From: Planctomycetota bacterium
GTDB lineage: Bacteria > Planctomycetota > Planctomycetia > Planctomycetales > Planctomycetaceae
Direction of reading: 5' to 3'
Assembly: GCA_018242525.1 (NCBI GenBank)
Contig: JAFEBS010000010.1
Location: 62,001 to 126,000 of the forward strand
DNA length: 64,000 nucleotides
Under the pieces are notes generated by a model that saw only the letters and a list, made by a program, of their open reading frames with translations, was not told where the DNA came from and did no database searches. Position 1 is the stretch's first letter; every line of letters starts with the position of its first letter. Below, one piece after another: positions 56,194 to 64,000 of the stretch. Both the position numbers and the translations under genes were made by a program.

Positions 56194-57219
56194 ATGAGTC
56201 TTGCCGATGCACCTGCCGTCACAATTGATCCCGAAATGCTGGAAGCCGAAGCAAAACAGTTTGCGCTCGAGTTTTCGGCAGTCCGTGAAGCGATTGGGCG
56301 AGTCATCGTCGGTCAGGACCGGACCGTCGAAGCCGCCCTGACTGCCATTTTCTGCGGCGGCAACGTCCTGCTGGAAGGTGTTCCCGGACTGGGCAAAACC
56401 GAGTTGGTCAAGGCCCTGTCACGCGTGCTGGACCTGGATTTTCGCCGCATCCAGTTCACCCCGGATCTGATGCCCGCCGACATCATCGGTACCAGCGTCA
56501 TGTCCAGCGATGAACATGGCAAGTACCGCTTTGAATTCCGCAAGGGTCCGATCTTCACGCAATTGCTGCTGGCGGACGAAATCAATCGCGCGTCGCCCAA
56601 GACCCAGTCGGCTCTGCTGGAAACCATGCAGGAACATTCGGTGACCACCAGCGGCACGATCCACCAGTTGAAGGAACCGTTTTTCGTCCTGGCCACGCAG
56701 AACCCGATTGAACAGGAAGGAACTTATCCGCTGCCCGAAGCGCAGCTGGACCGATTCATGTTCAAGGTCGTCGTGCCATTTCTGAACCGGGCGGAACTGA
56801 ACGAAGTGGTCAGCCGGACGATCCTGAAAACTGCCATCGAGATTCCCAAGATTATTGATGGGGATCGGATCATGACCCTGCGAAAGACGTTGGACAAGGT
56901 GGTTGTGACCGATGCCTTGCGTGACTATGCCGTGCGGCTGGTGCTGGCAACTCACCCGGGCACCGACTTTGCTCCACCGCGCATCCGACAGTTCGTGAAG
57001 TGGGGAGCCAGTCCCCGGGCCGCTCAAGCCCTGATTCGCGCGGCTCGCGTGCGCGCCCTGGCTGAGGGTCGGGCTCATGTCGCCTTCGAGGACATCCGTC
57101 ATTTCGCCAGCGAAGTCCTGGGCCACCGCATGCTGCTCAACTACGATGGCCAGGCCGAAAACCTGGATCTGGCGGAACTGGTGGACGAATGCGTCAAAAG
57201 TCTGTCAGAAACCATGTAA
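56194..57219 (+). CDS. MoxR-family AAA+ ATPase
   Basis: The product is 341 residues. GGNVLLEGVPGLGKTELVKA (Walker A, about 56-75), FTPDLMPADIIGTSVM, LLLADEINRASPKTQSALLE (Walker B, about 122-141) and TQNPIEQEGTYPLPEAQLDR (sensor 1 and the MoxR-specific loop) are all present. MoxR ATPases act as chaperones that load cofactors or assemble complexes, in partnership with vWA proteins. A strong GGAG precedes the start. It follows the two giant vWA genes by 26 bases and precedes the zinc-ribbon and DUF58 genes, so it is central to this cluster. Confidence 0.95.
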   Translation: MSLADAPAVTIDPEMLEAEAKQFALEFSAVREAIGRVIVGQDRTVEAALTAIFCGGNVLLEGVPGLGKTELVKALSRVLDLDFRRIQFTPDLMPADIIGTSVMSSDEHGKYRFEFRKGPIFTQLLLADEINRASPKTQSALLETMQEHSVTTSGTIHQLKEPFFVLATQNPIEQEGTYPLPEAQLDRFMFKVVVPFLNRAELNEVVSRTILKTAIEIPKIIDGDRIMTLRKTLDKVVVTDALRDYAVRLVLATHPGTDFAPPRIRQFVKWGASPRAAQALIRAARVRALAEGRAHVAFEDIRHFASEVLGHRMLLNYDGQAENLDLAELVDECVKSLSETM

Positions 57220-57253
57220 GTCGGTGAATTGAATGTCGACGATCCGTGAGCTG

Positions 57254-57353
57254 GCAGCCCGTGGTAAAAGGGGGCAGGCCCTCTCCGGGCACGCGATCTT
57301 CAAGGTGAATCGAGTGCCCTCCAAAGGGTCTGACCCCTTTTACTACGGGCTGC
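57254..57353 (+). repeat. palindromic repeat family copy 4
   Basis: Arms gcagcccgtggtaaaagggg (57254) and ccccttttactacgggctgc (57353) are inverted with few mismatches. The centre ctccgggcacgcgatcttca, then aggtgaatcgagtgccctcc, closely matches the other forward copies. It sits between moxR and the zinc-ribbon gene, inside a run of co-directional genes. Confidence 0.88.
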
Positions 57354-57389
57354 TATGGCGCGGATCCTTATTGATGGGATGAATGGTTC

Positions 57390-57758
57390 ATGTCGGTTTG
57401 CCCGATTTGTCAGACGGAATTTGAATCGGAACTGCCCAATCGCCTGTGCGACCGGTGCGCCGAACATGACGTCGCTCGCGAACTGTATCAGCCGGCAGAC
57501 CTGCGATTTGTGGGGATCCTGGCCGGAGTTCTGGGAGCGGCAATCCTGTCGATGCCGGGTGCCTTCCTCGGATTTTATCTCGGACGAATTTTTGATCGAG
57601 CGACGGATGGATGCCTGGCAGGAGTGATCGTGATGTCGCTGGTCGGAGTTGCAACCGGATACGTTCTCGGCCAGAAGGCCTGCCTGCGATCACAGGCCAT
57701 CCGACGACAGGGGACGGCAACCAGCGGTACACAATCCATCCACTCGATCGAGGTTTGA
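57390..57758 (+). CDS. small zinc-ribbon membrane protein
   Basis: The product is 122 residues. A four-Cys ribbon CPIC (4-7) and CDRC (20-23) is followed by two hydrophobic segments (about 41-60 and 76-95) with many Gly, then a polar tail. I do not recognise a family beyond 'zinc ribbon plus transmembrane helices'. It lies between moxR and the DUF58 gene, which suggests a scaffold or sensor in that system. Confidence 0.7.
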   Translation: MSVCPICQTEFESELPNRLCDRCAEHDVARELYQPADLRFVGILAGVLGAAILSMPGAFLGFYLGRIFDRATDGCLAGVIVMSLVGVATGYVLGQKACLRSQAIRRQGTATSGTQSIHSIEV

Positions 57759-57802
57759 AAGCACGGATCATCAGCGCGTTTTGCCACGAATGACGGGATT
57801 TC

Positions 57803-58699
57803 ATGGACAATACCACTCAATTCACATCGCTGCTTGAGAACTCTACGCTGGCTCGTGTTGAGCGGATGCGGATGTTGCCGATGCGGCGACGCACCAATCG
57901 CAGCCGCGGCGAACACCTGGCCGGCAAGGGAGGAACCAGCACCGAGTTTAATGACTATCGCGATTATGTCGCGGGCGATGACATGCGGTATGTCGACTGG
58001 AACATTTTCTCGCGGCTGAACCGCCCCTACGTGAAGCAGTACCGTCACGAAGAAGAAATGCATGTCGTCATCCTGGTGGATGCGTCGGCGTCGATGCAGT
58101 TTGGCGACAAGTTTCTGCGGGCCCGGCAACTGGCCGCGTGCTTCGCCATCATGGGGTTGATGAACATCGAAAAGGTCAGCGTGTTCGCCTGCCAGCATGC
58201 CGGTACGACACCGCTGATCCTGTCCCCCTGTACCGGCCGGATCAGCATGAAGCGGGTTCTCAAGTTCCTGGAAGACATTCCTCCGGGGGGCGACTTCCCC
58301 ATCGAAGAGGCGGTTGAAGCTGTGCTGGTGCAACATCGTGGCCGCGGGATTGCCGTGCTGCTGTCCGATTTCCTGACCTTCGGTGCCATGGATCGGCCGA
58401 TGAACATGCTGTTCAGTGCCGGACTGGAAGTGTTCGCCATTCAATTGCTCAGTGCGATCGAATTGAACCCGGAACTGACGGGCGACCTGCGATTTGTGGA
58501 TTCCGAATCGGGCCAGACGCTGGATGTGTCATCGGTGGGGGATCTGATCGGTTTTTACCATGAGCATCTGAATGGCCTGCAGGAGTACCTGTCCACGTTG
58601 TGCCGCCAGCGCAACGGCCGGTTCATCCACCTGGATGCATCGCTGCCGCTGGACGAAATCCTGTTTGACGTCTTGAAACGAAAGGGGTGGGTCCAATGA
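57803..58699 (+). CDS. DUF58-domain protein, MoxR partner
   Basis: The product is 298 residues. The DUF58 signature appears as STEFNDYRDYVAGDDMRYVD followed by WNIFSRLNRPYVKQY. A vWA-like segment follows, with MHVVILVDASASMQFGDKFL giving the DxSxS metal-binding site. DUF58 proteins are adaptors that work with MoxR ATPases in assembly pathways. No transmembrane segment is seen, so it should be cytoplasmic. It starts 44 bases after the zinc-ribbon protein and ends before palindromic repeat copy 5. Confidence 0.93.
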   Translation: MDNTTQFTSLLENSTLARVERMRMLPMRRRTNRSRGEHLAGKGGTSTEFNDYRDYVAGDDMRYVDWNIFSRLNRPYVKQYRHEEEMHVVILVDASASMQFGDKFLRARQLAACFAIMGLMNIEKVSVFACQHAGTTPLILSPCTGRISMKRVLKFLEDIPPGGDFPIEEAVEAVLVQHRGRGIAVLLSDFLTFGAMDRPMNMLFSAGLEVFAIQLLSAIELNPELTGDLRFVDSESGQTLDVSSVGDLIGFYHEHLNGLQEYLSTLCRQRNGRFIHLDASLPLDEILFDVLKRKGWVQ

Positions 58700-58717
58700 C
58701 GAATCGAACCTGCCCAA

Positions 58718-58813
58718 TGGCAGCCCATGGACAAAGCGGTCTGACCCACTCCGGGCGCGCGATTTTCAAGTTGAATCGATTGCCTTCCAAAAGATCAGGC
58801 CCCGTTTGCCACG
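58718..58813 (+). repeat. palindromic repeat family copy 5 (degraded)
   Basis: The left side tggcagcccatggacaaagc and the centre ctccgggcgcgcgattttca with agttgaatcgattgccttcc match the family, but the right end stops at gtttgccacg and lacks the terminal gggctgcca. It lies between the DUF58 and BatA-like genes. Confidence 0.8.
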
Positions 58814-58844
58814 AATTGAGATCGCATGACAACGGAGGAACCGA

Positions 58845-60713
58845 ATGAACTGGCCCGGTTTCTCGGCATTGATTCATGCCTGGTGGTTTCTGCTGCTGAT
58901 TCCGCTGATCGTGTTCTATTTCCTGAAGCTGCGCAGACCGCGGATGGAGATTCCATCCCTGGCACTCTGGCGTCAGGTGATCAGCGATCAACGCGTCAAT
59001 TCCCCGTTTCAGAAATTCAAACGCAACCTGTTGTTGCTGTTCCAGATCCTGCTGCTGTGCGCCCTGATCATCGCGGCCATGCAACCGTATCTGTCCAGTG
59101 GAACGCAGCGTGTGACGAATCTGCCAGTGCTGATCGACACTTCTGCCAGCATGGGGGCTCTCGACGGTCCCGGTGGCAAGTCTCGTCTGGACGAAGCGAA
59201 GGAGCGGGTCGGGAAGCTGATTGACGACATGCTGCCGGACCAGCAGTTGTGCCTGATCTCCGTCAATTCGTCGGCCCGCCGCCTGACTGATTTCACCAAC
59301 AACAAGCGTCTGTTGCGGGAATCGCTGGCTCAACTGGAGGTCAGCCACGTCGCCAGTCGGCTGGAGGAGGGATTTCGGCTGGCGCAGGCGTTGTCCCGGG
59401 CGTTCCCGATCGAATCCGTGATGCTGTTGTCCGATGGCAACGTTCCGCAGGACGTGGAGTTCGAGTTGCCGTTCAAATTGAATTTCCAGCGGCTGAAAGT
59501 CGGTGGGGCGAACATTGGAATCACGGACTTCAATGCCCGGCGATCACGGACCGGCTGGGATGTGTTCGCTCGGGTTGAAGGTTCGAAAGAGGCGAAGACG
59601 CTGGCCGAGTACGAGTTCAAGCAGAATGGACAGCTGATCAAAAGCGACTCAGTCTCCATCGATGGAACAAATGCCGAGCGACTGGTCTTCAAGGTCTCCA
59701 CCGACATCGCAGTGTCGCTGGAATTGCAGTTGAAGCCGGACGGATTTGATTCGCTGGATTCCGACAACGTCGCCTACCTGGATCTGCCGAAGCCGCGTCC
59801 GCTGGCGGTCTATTGCCCGATTGAAATGGCCAGCATTCGGAGCGCACTGTCGATCATTCCGGATATCGACCTGTTTCCAGGATCGGAATCCACACCGTCG
59901 GCGGTCGATCTGAAGTTCGCGGATGGGCCGCTCTCACCGGGCCCTGAAGCGAGACTGAACGTAAGAGTGGGGTTTGTCCCGGATGAACTGGCGTCAATGA
60001 TCGAGATTGAATCTGGTCTGGCGGAAATCGTGGACTGGAACCGGACCGCTCCGTTGTTGCAGCACGTGCAATTGCTCGACGTTCAAATCGCCGATCAACC
60101 GAAGCTGGCCAAGGGGATCAGCGAGCGGGATTTCGAATTGGCGGGATATGAAATCCTTGCTCAATCCCGAACCGGTCCGCTGATCCTGGAACGCTCCAAC
60201 GACAGTCGACTGGATATTCAATTCCTGTTTCACCCGGACCGTTCGTCGCTGATTTTTCGTGTCGGGTTTCCAATCCTGATTCAGAACATCACGCAAATTG
60301 CGTTGACCAGGGCCGCGCTGGCGGACGCGCGGGCCATCCCGGCCGGAACCTTGCCGCCGCGCCGTTTGGAACCCGAAACGGAATTCCACGTGACCGGGCC
60401 GCACGGCTTTACTGACTCGGGGAAAAGCGACAAGGACGGATTCCTGATGGGCCTGGGAGCCCCCTACGTGGGAACTTACGAAGTGACCGGGGGTGCCGAA
60501 CCGCTGCGATTCGGCATCAGTTTAATTGCTTCGCACGAATCCTCGATGGAAGCGGTTGAAAAGCTGAATTTTCCCGAGGTGTCCGTATCGGCCACGGAAA
60601 CAACCGTCAAGACCGACGAACCGTTATGGGGGTGGTTCGCCGTTGCCGGCCTGTGTCTGCTGGTGTTGGAATGGTGGTACTTCCAAAAGAAACCCGCAGG
60701 GATGCCAGGATGA
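58845..60713 (+). CDS. BatA-like vWA membrane protein
   Basis: The product is 622 residues. Two N-terminal transmembrane segments (about 10-27 and 58-78; AWWFLLLIPLIVFYFLKLRR then LLLLFQILLLCALIIAAM) frame the BatA-type start, with the vWA domain directly after (NLPVLIDTSASMGALDG, the DTSxS metal site). A C-terminal helix (about 592-612) ends the protein. BatA/BatB-like proteins act with MoxR in aerotolerance or envelope assembly. GGAGG nine bases upstream secures the start. Its stop overlaps the next gene's ATG in an ATGA junction. Confidence 0.9.
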   Translation: MNWPGFSALIHAWWFLLLIPLIVFYFLKLRRPRMEIPSLALWRQVISDQRVNSPFQKFKRNLLLLFQILLLCALIIAAMQPYLSSGTQRVTNLPVLIDTSASMGALDGPGGKSRLDEAKERVGKLIDDMLPDQQLCLISVNSSARRLTDFTNNKRLLRESLAQLEVSHVASRLEEGFRLAQALSRAFPIESVMLLSDGNVPQDVEFELPFKLNFQRLKVGGANIGITDFNARRSRTGWDVFARVEGSKEAKTLAEYEFKQNGQLIKSDSVSIDGTNAERLVFKVSTDIAVSLELQLKPDGFDSLDSDNVAYLDLPKPRPLAVYCPIEMASIRSALSIIPDIDLFPGSESTPSAVDLKFADGPLSPGPEARLNVRVGFVPDELASMIEIESGLAEIVDWNRTAPLLQHVQLLDVQIADQPKLAKGISERDFELAGYEILAQSRTGPLILERSNDSRLDIQFLFHPDRSSLIFRVGFPILIQNITQIALTRAALADARAIPAGTLPPRRLEPETEFHVTGPHGFTDSGKSDKDGFLMGLGAPYVGTYEVTGGAEPLRFGISLIASHESSMEAVEKLNFPEVSVSATETTVKTDEPLWGWFAVAGLCLLVLEWWYFQKKPAGMPG

Positions 60714-62803
60714 AGTTCACCCGACTCCTGTTCCTGCTGGGAACGGTCCTGGTCACTCTGCCGGCCCAGGCTCAACTAAAGCCAATGGAGATTGAGCAGA
60801 GCGGAATACAGCCGTCCGTTCAGATGGGGCGGCCGATTCCTTCGTGGTGGGATGTCAAGGTTCGCGGGACCGCGCTGGTCGAAGGTCGATTCGAGTTCAA
60901 GCTGAAAAATGACACGCGGTTGCTGACGACGGTCCTGACGGAAGACATGGCCCTGACCGGGCCCCAGCAAACCATTCGAGTCCTGCTGCCGCCGGTCGTT
61001 GATGAAATTCCGATTGAACAGTTGCAGTTGGACGTCCGCTTTTTGGGAGCGAAGTTCAATCAGGATCTGGGAACTCACATCCTGCGGGTGGCGTTGCCCA
61101 AGTCGCGAACGTTCGTCGTTTTGTCAGCCACGTCCAAGCTGGCCTCGAAACGATCGCCCGATCGCAAATGGATCAGTGACCATTTGGAATTCGAGTCACT
61201 CGCCGACGATCTGCCTGAAGCTGTCAAGACGGTGTATGCCCCGTTGGATCCGGTGAACATGCCCCAGGAACCAATGGGGTACTGCGCTTATGATCTGGTG
61301 GTTCTGTTTGGCGAAGATTTCCGCCAGTTGAAAAAGCAGCAACTTGAGGCGATGGCCGCCTGGATTCGTGCAGGCGGCAGCTTGTACCTGGAACCGACGG
61401 GTGTCCTGGAATCCTATCACGTCGAATTCCTGAGAAGCCTGTCGGAGTTTGGACCGCGCGACCTGGTCCTTCAAGTTGACGAGAATGGACGTTTGATTCC
61501 GGTCGGACCAGCGCTCTTGCAATTGACGAACGGGCTCGGGCGGATTGTGCTGCGCACAGGTGACGAGCCGCTTCCCAAACCGGCCCCGATTCAGGAATGG
61601 CGGATCTCCACGGGATTCTTGTGGCGATTGAAAGCCCAGTATCTGCAACGTGCGGCCAGTCCGCAGGCCGTCACCTCGTTTTTGATTCACCCCCAGGGGA
61701 ACATGTCCGCCATCCAGTGGCGCATGCATCTTGCTGAAAAGATGCACTCCTCGACGACGGAATTGCTGGATTGGTTGATGCCGGACGGAGTCCGCATGGT
61801 CCCGCTCTGGGTGCTGGCCCTGATTCTGACTTCCTTCGTCGTTTGGATTGGACCGGTCGACTACTTTGGTCTGGGATGGTTGAAGGCACGCAAGTTTACT
61901 TGGGTGACGTTTCCAGTGGCAACACTGCTGGTGACCGGATTGACGGTCTGGATCACGAACCAGTACATGTCGAGCGCCGAAACCCGGCGTGGCATGGTCC
62001 TGCGCGATGTCGGAGATGACGGAACAGTCGTTCGGACGAATCGATTCGAATTGCTGTTCATCGCCTCCAGTCGACAGGTCACGACGGACGTCCGGAAGGG
62101 AGTGTTTGCTTCGATCGGAAGCGGCCGATCGATGTCGCAGTTCCAGGAGGATCAGATCCAGGCACGGTATTACTCACGCGGGAACTATGGCAGCATGGGG
62201 GTGGACCGGACGGTCCCCCCCACGCTGGAAGGGCGAGTTCCCACCGAGTTCAAGGTGACTCAGAGCGTCGCCAAATGGACTCCTCAATTGAACCGGATGT
62301 TCTGGATCCCCGGTTCTGCGGAGGAAGCGACCATCGACTGGACTTCAATTGTTGCCGAGGCCTCATCTCAGGATCTGCTCAACCGGGGCTCGGTCAGTGG
62401 ACAGCTTCATGCCAGCGTCGTCGCGCAGTTTGGTCCCAGGGCACTCGTTGCGTGCATCGGATTCAATGGAAAATGGGCGATGAGTTCCAGTGAAAAATGG
62501 TGGTCTACGAATGGGCTGCATGCCGGTCCGACGCGACACCAGGTCTGGGCCGTTAACAACAACGTTGCTGACGATGCAATGGATGGCCAGCCGGATTTGT
62601 TCCGATGGATCTACATGCATTCGGTGGCCGCGCCGGCCGGGCTGTTTGCGTTGACTTCGCGCATCGGCCCGGCCGGCAGTATCGAACTGGATGATTTGCC
62701 GATCCTGGATACGTCCGATCCAACCCAGCGTTTACTGATCGTGGTCGTCCCTCACAACGACGATTTCCTGGTTTATCGCAAACTGCTGCGGGTGGGGAAG
62801 TAG
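60710..62803 (+). CDS. exported membrane protein of the MoxR/BatA cluster
   Basis: The product is about 697 residues from the ATG at 60710. Residues 1-22 look like a Sec signal (LLFLLGTVLVTLPAQA). The bulk is a beta-rich domain with a GATase-like stretch (GYCAYDLVVLFGEDFRQLKK, then LEAMAAWIRAGGSLYLEPTG). Two transmembrane helices lie at about 363-386 and 400-420 (WVLALILTSFVVWIGPVDYF and FPVATLLVTGLTVWI), followed by a soluble C-terminus. The ATGA overlap with the BatA-like gene indicates translational coupling. No named family is recognised with confidence. Confidence 0.82.
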   Translation: MKFTRLLFLLGTVLVTLPAQAQLKPMEIEQSGIQPSVQMGRPIPSWWDVKVRGTALVEGRFEFKLKNDTRLLTTVLTEDMALTGPQQTIRVLLPPVVDEIPIEQLQLDVRFLGAKFNQDLGTHILRVALPKSRTFVVLSATSKLASKRSPDRKWISDHLEFESLADDLPEAVKTVYAPLDPVNMPQEPMGYCAYDLVVLFGEDFRQLKKQQLEAMAAWIRAGGSLYLEPTGVLESYHVEFLRSLSEFGPRDLVLQVDENGRLIPVGPALLQLTNGLGRIVLRTGDEPLPKPAPIQEWRISTGFLWRLKAQYLQRAASPQAVTSFLIHPQGNMSAIQWRMHLAEKMHSSTTELLDWLMPDGVRMVPLWVLALILTSFVVWIGPVDYFGLGWLKARKFTWVTFPVATLLVTGLTVWITNQYMSSAETRRGMVLRDVGDDGTVVRTNRFELLFIASSRQVTTDVRKGVFASIGSGRSMSQFQEDQIQARYYSRGNYGSMGVDRTVPPTLEGRVPTEFKVTQSVAKWTPQLNRMFWIPGSAEEATIDWTSIVAEASSQDLLNRGSVSGQLHASVVAQFGPRALVACIGFNGKWAMSSSEKWWSTNGLHAGPTRHQVWAVNNNVADDAMDGQPDLFRWIYMHSVAAPAGLFALTSRIGPAGSIELDDLPILDTSDPTQRLLIVVVPHNDDFLVYRKLLRVGK

Positions 62804-62807
62804 CACG

Positions 62808-63839
62808 ATGGATCTGCCAGCCAACGCCGCAGCTGCCGCAACGACCGTTCCGACCTCACGACTCCGCCGCTGGTGGCCGCTGATCAAGTGGTCGGTGTTT
62901 GCCGTCATGCTCTACTTTGTCGGCTGCCGCGGCTACCGGTTGTGGGAGTCCAGTCCCGAGATCAAGCTGCACATCGACGTTCCCTGGCTGATCCCGGCCG
63001 CCCTTTTGTACTTGATCGGGTGGCTTCCTTCCGTCTGGTTCTGGCGTGAGTTACTACATCGCATGGATCAGCATCCCGGTCTTTACGAATCGATCCGAGC
63101 CTATTTTGTCGGCCACCTGGGCAAGTACGTCCCCGGCAAAGCCCTGGTGCTGGTGATTCGCGGTGCGATGCTGAAAGAAGGCGGAACCAGTCCCGTACTG
63201 GGTGGGCTGACCGCCGCCTACGAAACTCTGGTGTCGATGGCTGCCGGAGCCTCCATTGCTGTAGCACTGGCACCGCTGGTGATCCCCACGGGGCTTTGGG
63301 AGCGATTGCCGGCGGGCATGCAGTTCCTGCGACAACAATCGCTGCTGGTCCCGTTGGTGGTCGCGTTTGTCACGATTGCCAGTACTCCGATCAGTGCCAT
63401 GCTGTTCACCCGGATCGGACGCAAAGCTGTTCCACCAGTGGAAAATGCCTCCCCGGCCAGAACAGGCATTTCCGCGCGGCTGGTGCTTCATGGAGTGCTG
63501 ATCACTTCGGCGGGATGGGTGTGTCATGCGCTCAGCCTGGGGTGTACGCTGCAGTCTGTTTCGGAATCCGCCGTGGAATGGAATCAGTTTCCCGTCTGGC
63601 TGGCAACGGTTTCGCTGTCGACGTTCAGCGGGTTCGTGGTCATGGTGGCACCGGGAGGCCTGGGCGTCCGCGAATGGGTGCTGGTCGAAATCCTGAAGGA
63701 TCAATCCACCATCGGCGTCGAAAAGGCCATCGTCGTTGCGGGTTTGCTGCGATTGGTGTGGTTTGTCGCGGAACTGGCGGTGGCTGGTCCGTTGTACATC
63801 ATCAAACCGCGTCGCCACGGAATTACGACGGACGCTTGA
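62808..63839 (+). CDS. lysylphosphatidylglycerol-synthase-type membrane flippase
   Basis: The product is 343 residues with about eight hydrophobic segments. SIRAYFVGHLGKYVPGKALV, then LVIRGAMLKEGG, and VMVAPGGLGVREWVLVEIL near the end, are characteristic of the UPF0104/LPG_synthase_TM family, which moves lipid-linked substrates or serves as the membrane part of lipid modification enzymes. No C-terminal aminoacyl-transferase domain is present. It starts 5 bases after the previous gene and is followed by a glycosyltransferase, so a lipid-linked glycan role is likely. Confidence 0.87.
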   Translation: MDLPANAAAAATTVPTSRLRRWWPLIKWSVFAVMLYFVGCRGYRLWESSPEIKLHIDVPWLIPAALLYLIGWLPSVWFWRELLHRMDQHPGLYESIRAYFVGHLGKYVPGKALVLVIRGAMLKEGGTSPVLGGLTAAYETLVSMAAGASIAVALAPLVIPTGLWERLPAGMQFLRQQSLLVPLVVAFVTIASTPISAMLFTRIGRKAVPPVENASPARTGISARLVLHGVLITSAGWVCHALSLGCTLQSVSESAVEWNQFPVWLATVSLSTFSGFVVMVAPGGLGVREWVLVEILKDQSTIGVEKAIVVAGLLRLVWFVAELAVAGPLYIIKPRRHGITTDA

Positions 63840-63853
63840 TCCTTGCGGCGTGA

Positions 63854-64000
63854 ATGTCGACACTTCGTCCCATGAAACTCTCCCTGGTCATTCCTGCGAT
63901 GAACGAAGTCGACAGCCTGCGCGAGCTGCAGGCGCAGATTGTCGCGGCGGCAACGTCCCACTCATTGGATATTGAAGTCATTTTCGTGGACGACGGATCA
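63854..64000 (+). CDS. family 2 glycosyltransferase (partial, 5' end only)
   Basis: This frame is open to the window edge. Residues MKLSLVIPAMNEVDSLRELQ and IEVIFVDDGS are the diagnostic GT-A opening of family 2 transferases such as dolichyl-phosphate mannosyltransferase-like GtrB. Start options are the ATG at 63854 or the ATG at 63872 (residue 7). With the flippase upstream, polyprenyl-phosphate sugar transfer is plausible. The rest is outside the window. Confidence 0.85.
   Translation, partial: MSTLRPMKLSLVIPAMNEVDSLRELQAQIVAAATSHSLDIEVIFVDDGS

Overview
This window is very probably from a planctomycete chromosome, most likely the order Planctomycetales. The pointers are a DUF1559 protein with a pseudopilin N-terminus, a PQQ-type propeller protein, ThuA-like and DUF255 proteins, an LRR protein, a eukaryote-like Ser/Thr kinase, a large MoxR/DUF58/vWA cluster, and intergenic hairpin repeats. 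Genes are dense, GC-rich and on both strands, and long antisense ORFs are common artefacts. I saw no tRNA, rRNA, CRISPR array, phage, transposase or integrase. The lineage call is inference from gene families, not a database match.

Layout. 0-16 kb is mixed housekeeping and envelope functions: a partial secreted Asp-loop protein, an LRR protein, a membrane sulfatase-like enzyme, a DUF255 lipoprotein fused to a DsbD-like domain, pyruvate kinase, a Tat-exported FAD oxidoreductase, a DUF1559 protein, a ThuA protein, csrA, an orphan NMT1-like binding protein, rdgB and two HD-domain proteins. 16-20 kb holds a Ser/Thr kinase and sthA. 19.7-28.7 kb is a flagellar block: fliH-fliI-fliJ-motE-like-PilZ on the minus strand, and fliK-flgD-flgE divergent on the plus strand. 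With csrA nearby it points to a motile cell with c-di-GMP and CsrA control. 28.7-36.5 kb carries a PcrA/UvrD helicase, a PQQ-propeller protein, an MsbA-like ABC exporter, and an MBOAT acyltransferase with a small membrane partner. 36.9-42.5 kb is the pyruvate dehydrogenase operon aceE-aceF-lpd. 42.5-45.4 kb has a lipoprotein, a remnant of a Uma2 nuclease gene and a coiled-coil membrane protein ending at a clear terminator.

45.6-50.3 kb encodes a divergent ferric-iron-type ABC importer: binding protein, permease and ATPase. The ATPase reads in frame, without a stop, into a lipoprotein-type NHL beta-propeller. A degenerate 30-bp tandem repeat sits between the binding protein and the permease.

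50.3-62.8 kb is a long co-directional cluster: two tandem paralogous vWA/GATase-like giants, a MoxR AAA ATPase, a zinc-ribbon membrane protein, a DUF58 protein, a BatA-like protein and a large exported membrane protein. It is followed by a LPG-synthase-type flippase and the start of a family 2 glycosyltransferase. By analogy with MoxR/Bat systems it probably assembles or remodels a metal-dependent or envelope complex, but the substrate is unknown.

The most distinctive non-coding signal is one family of about 90-104 bp imperfect palindromes, found in five places (3.8, 12.8, 25.7, 57.3 and 58.7 kb) in both orientations. A second, smaller hairpin family built on a GCCGA..GTGAGA..TCGGC core occurs at 14.9 and 31.2 kb.
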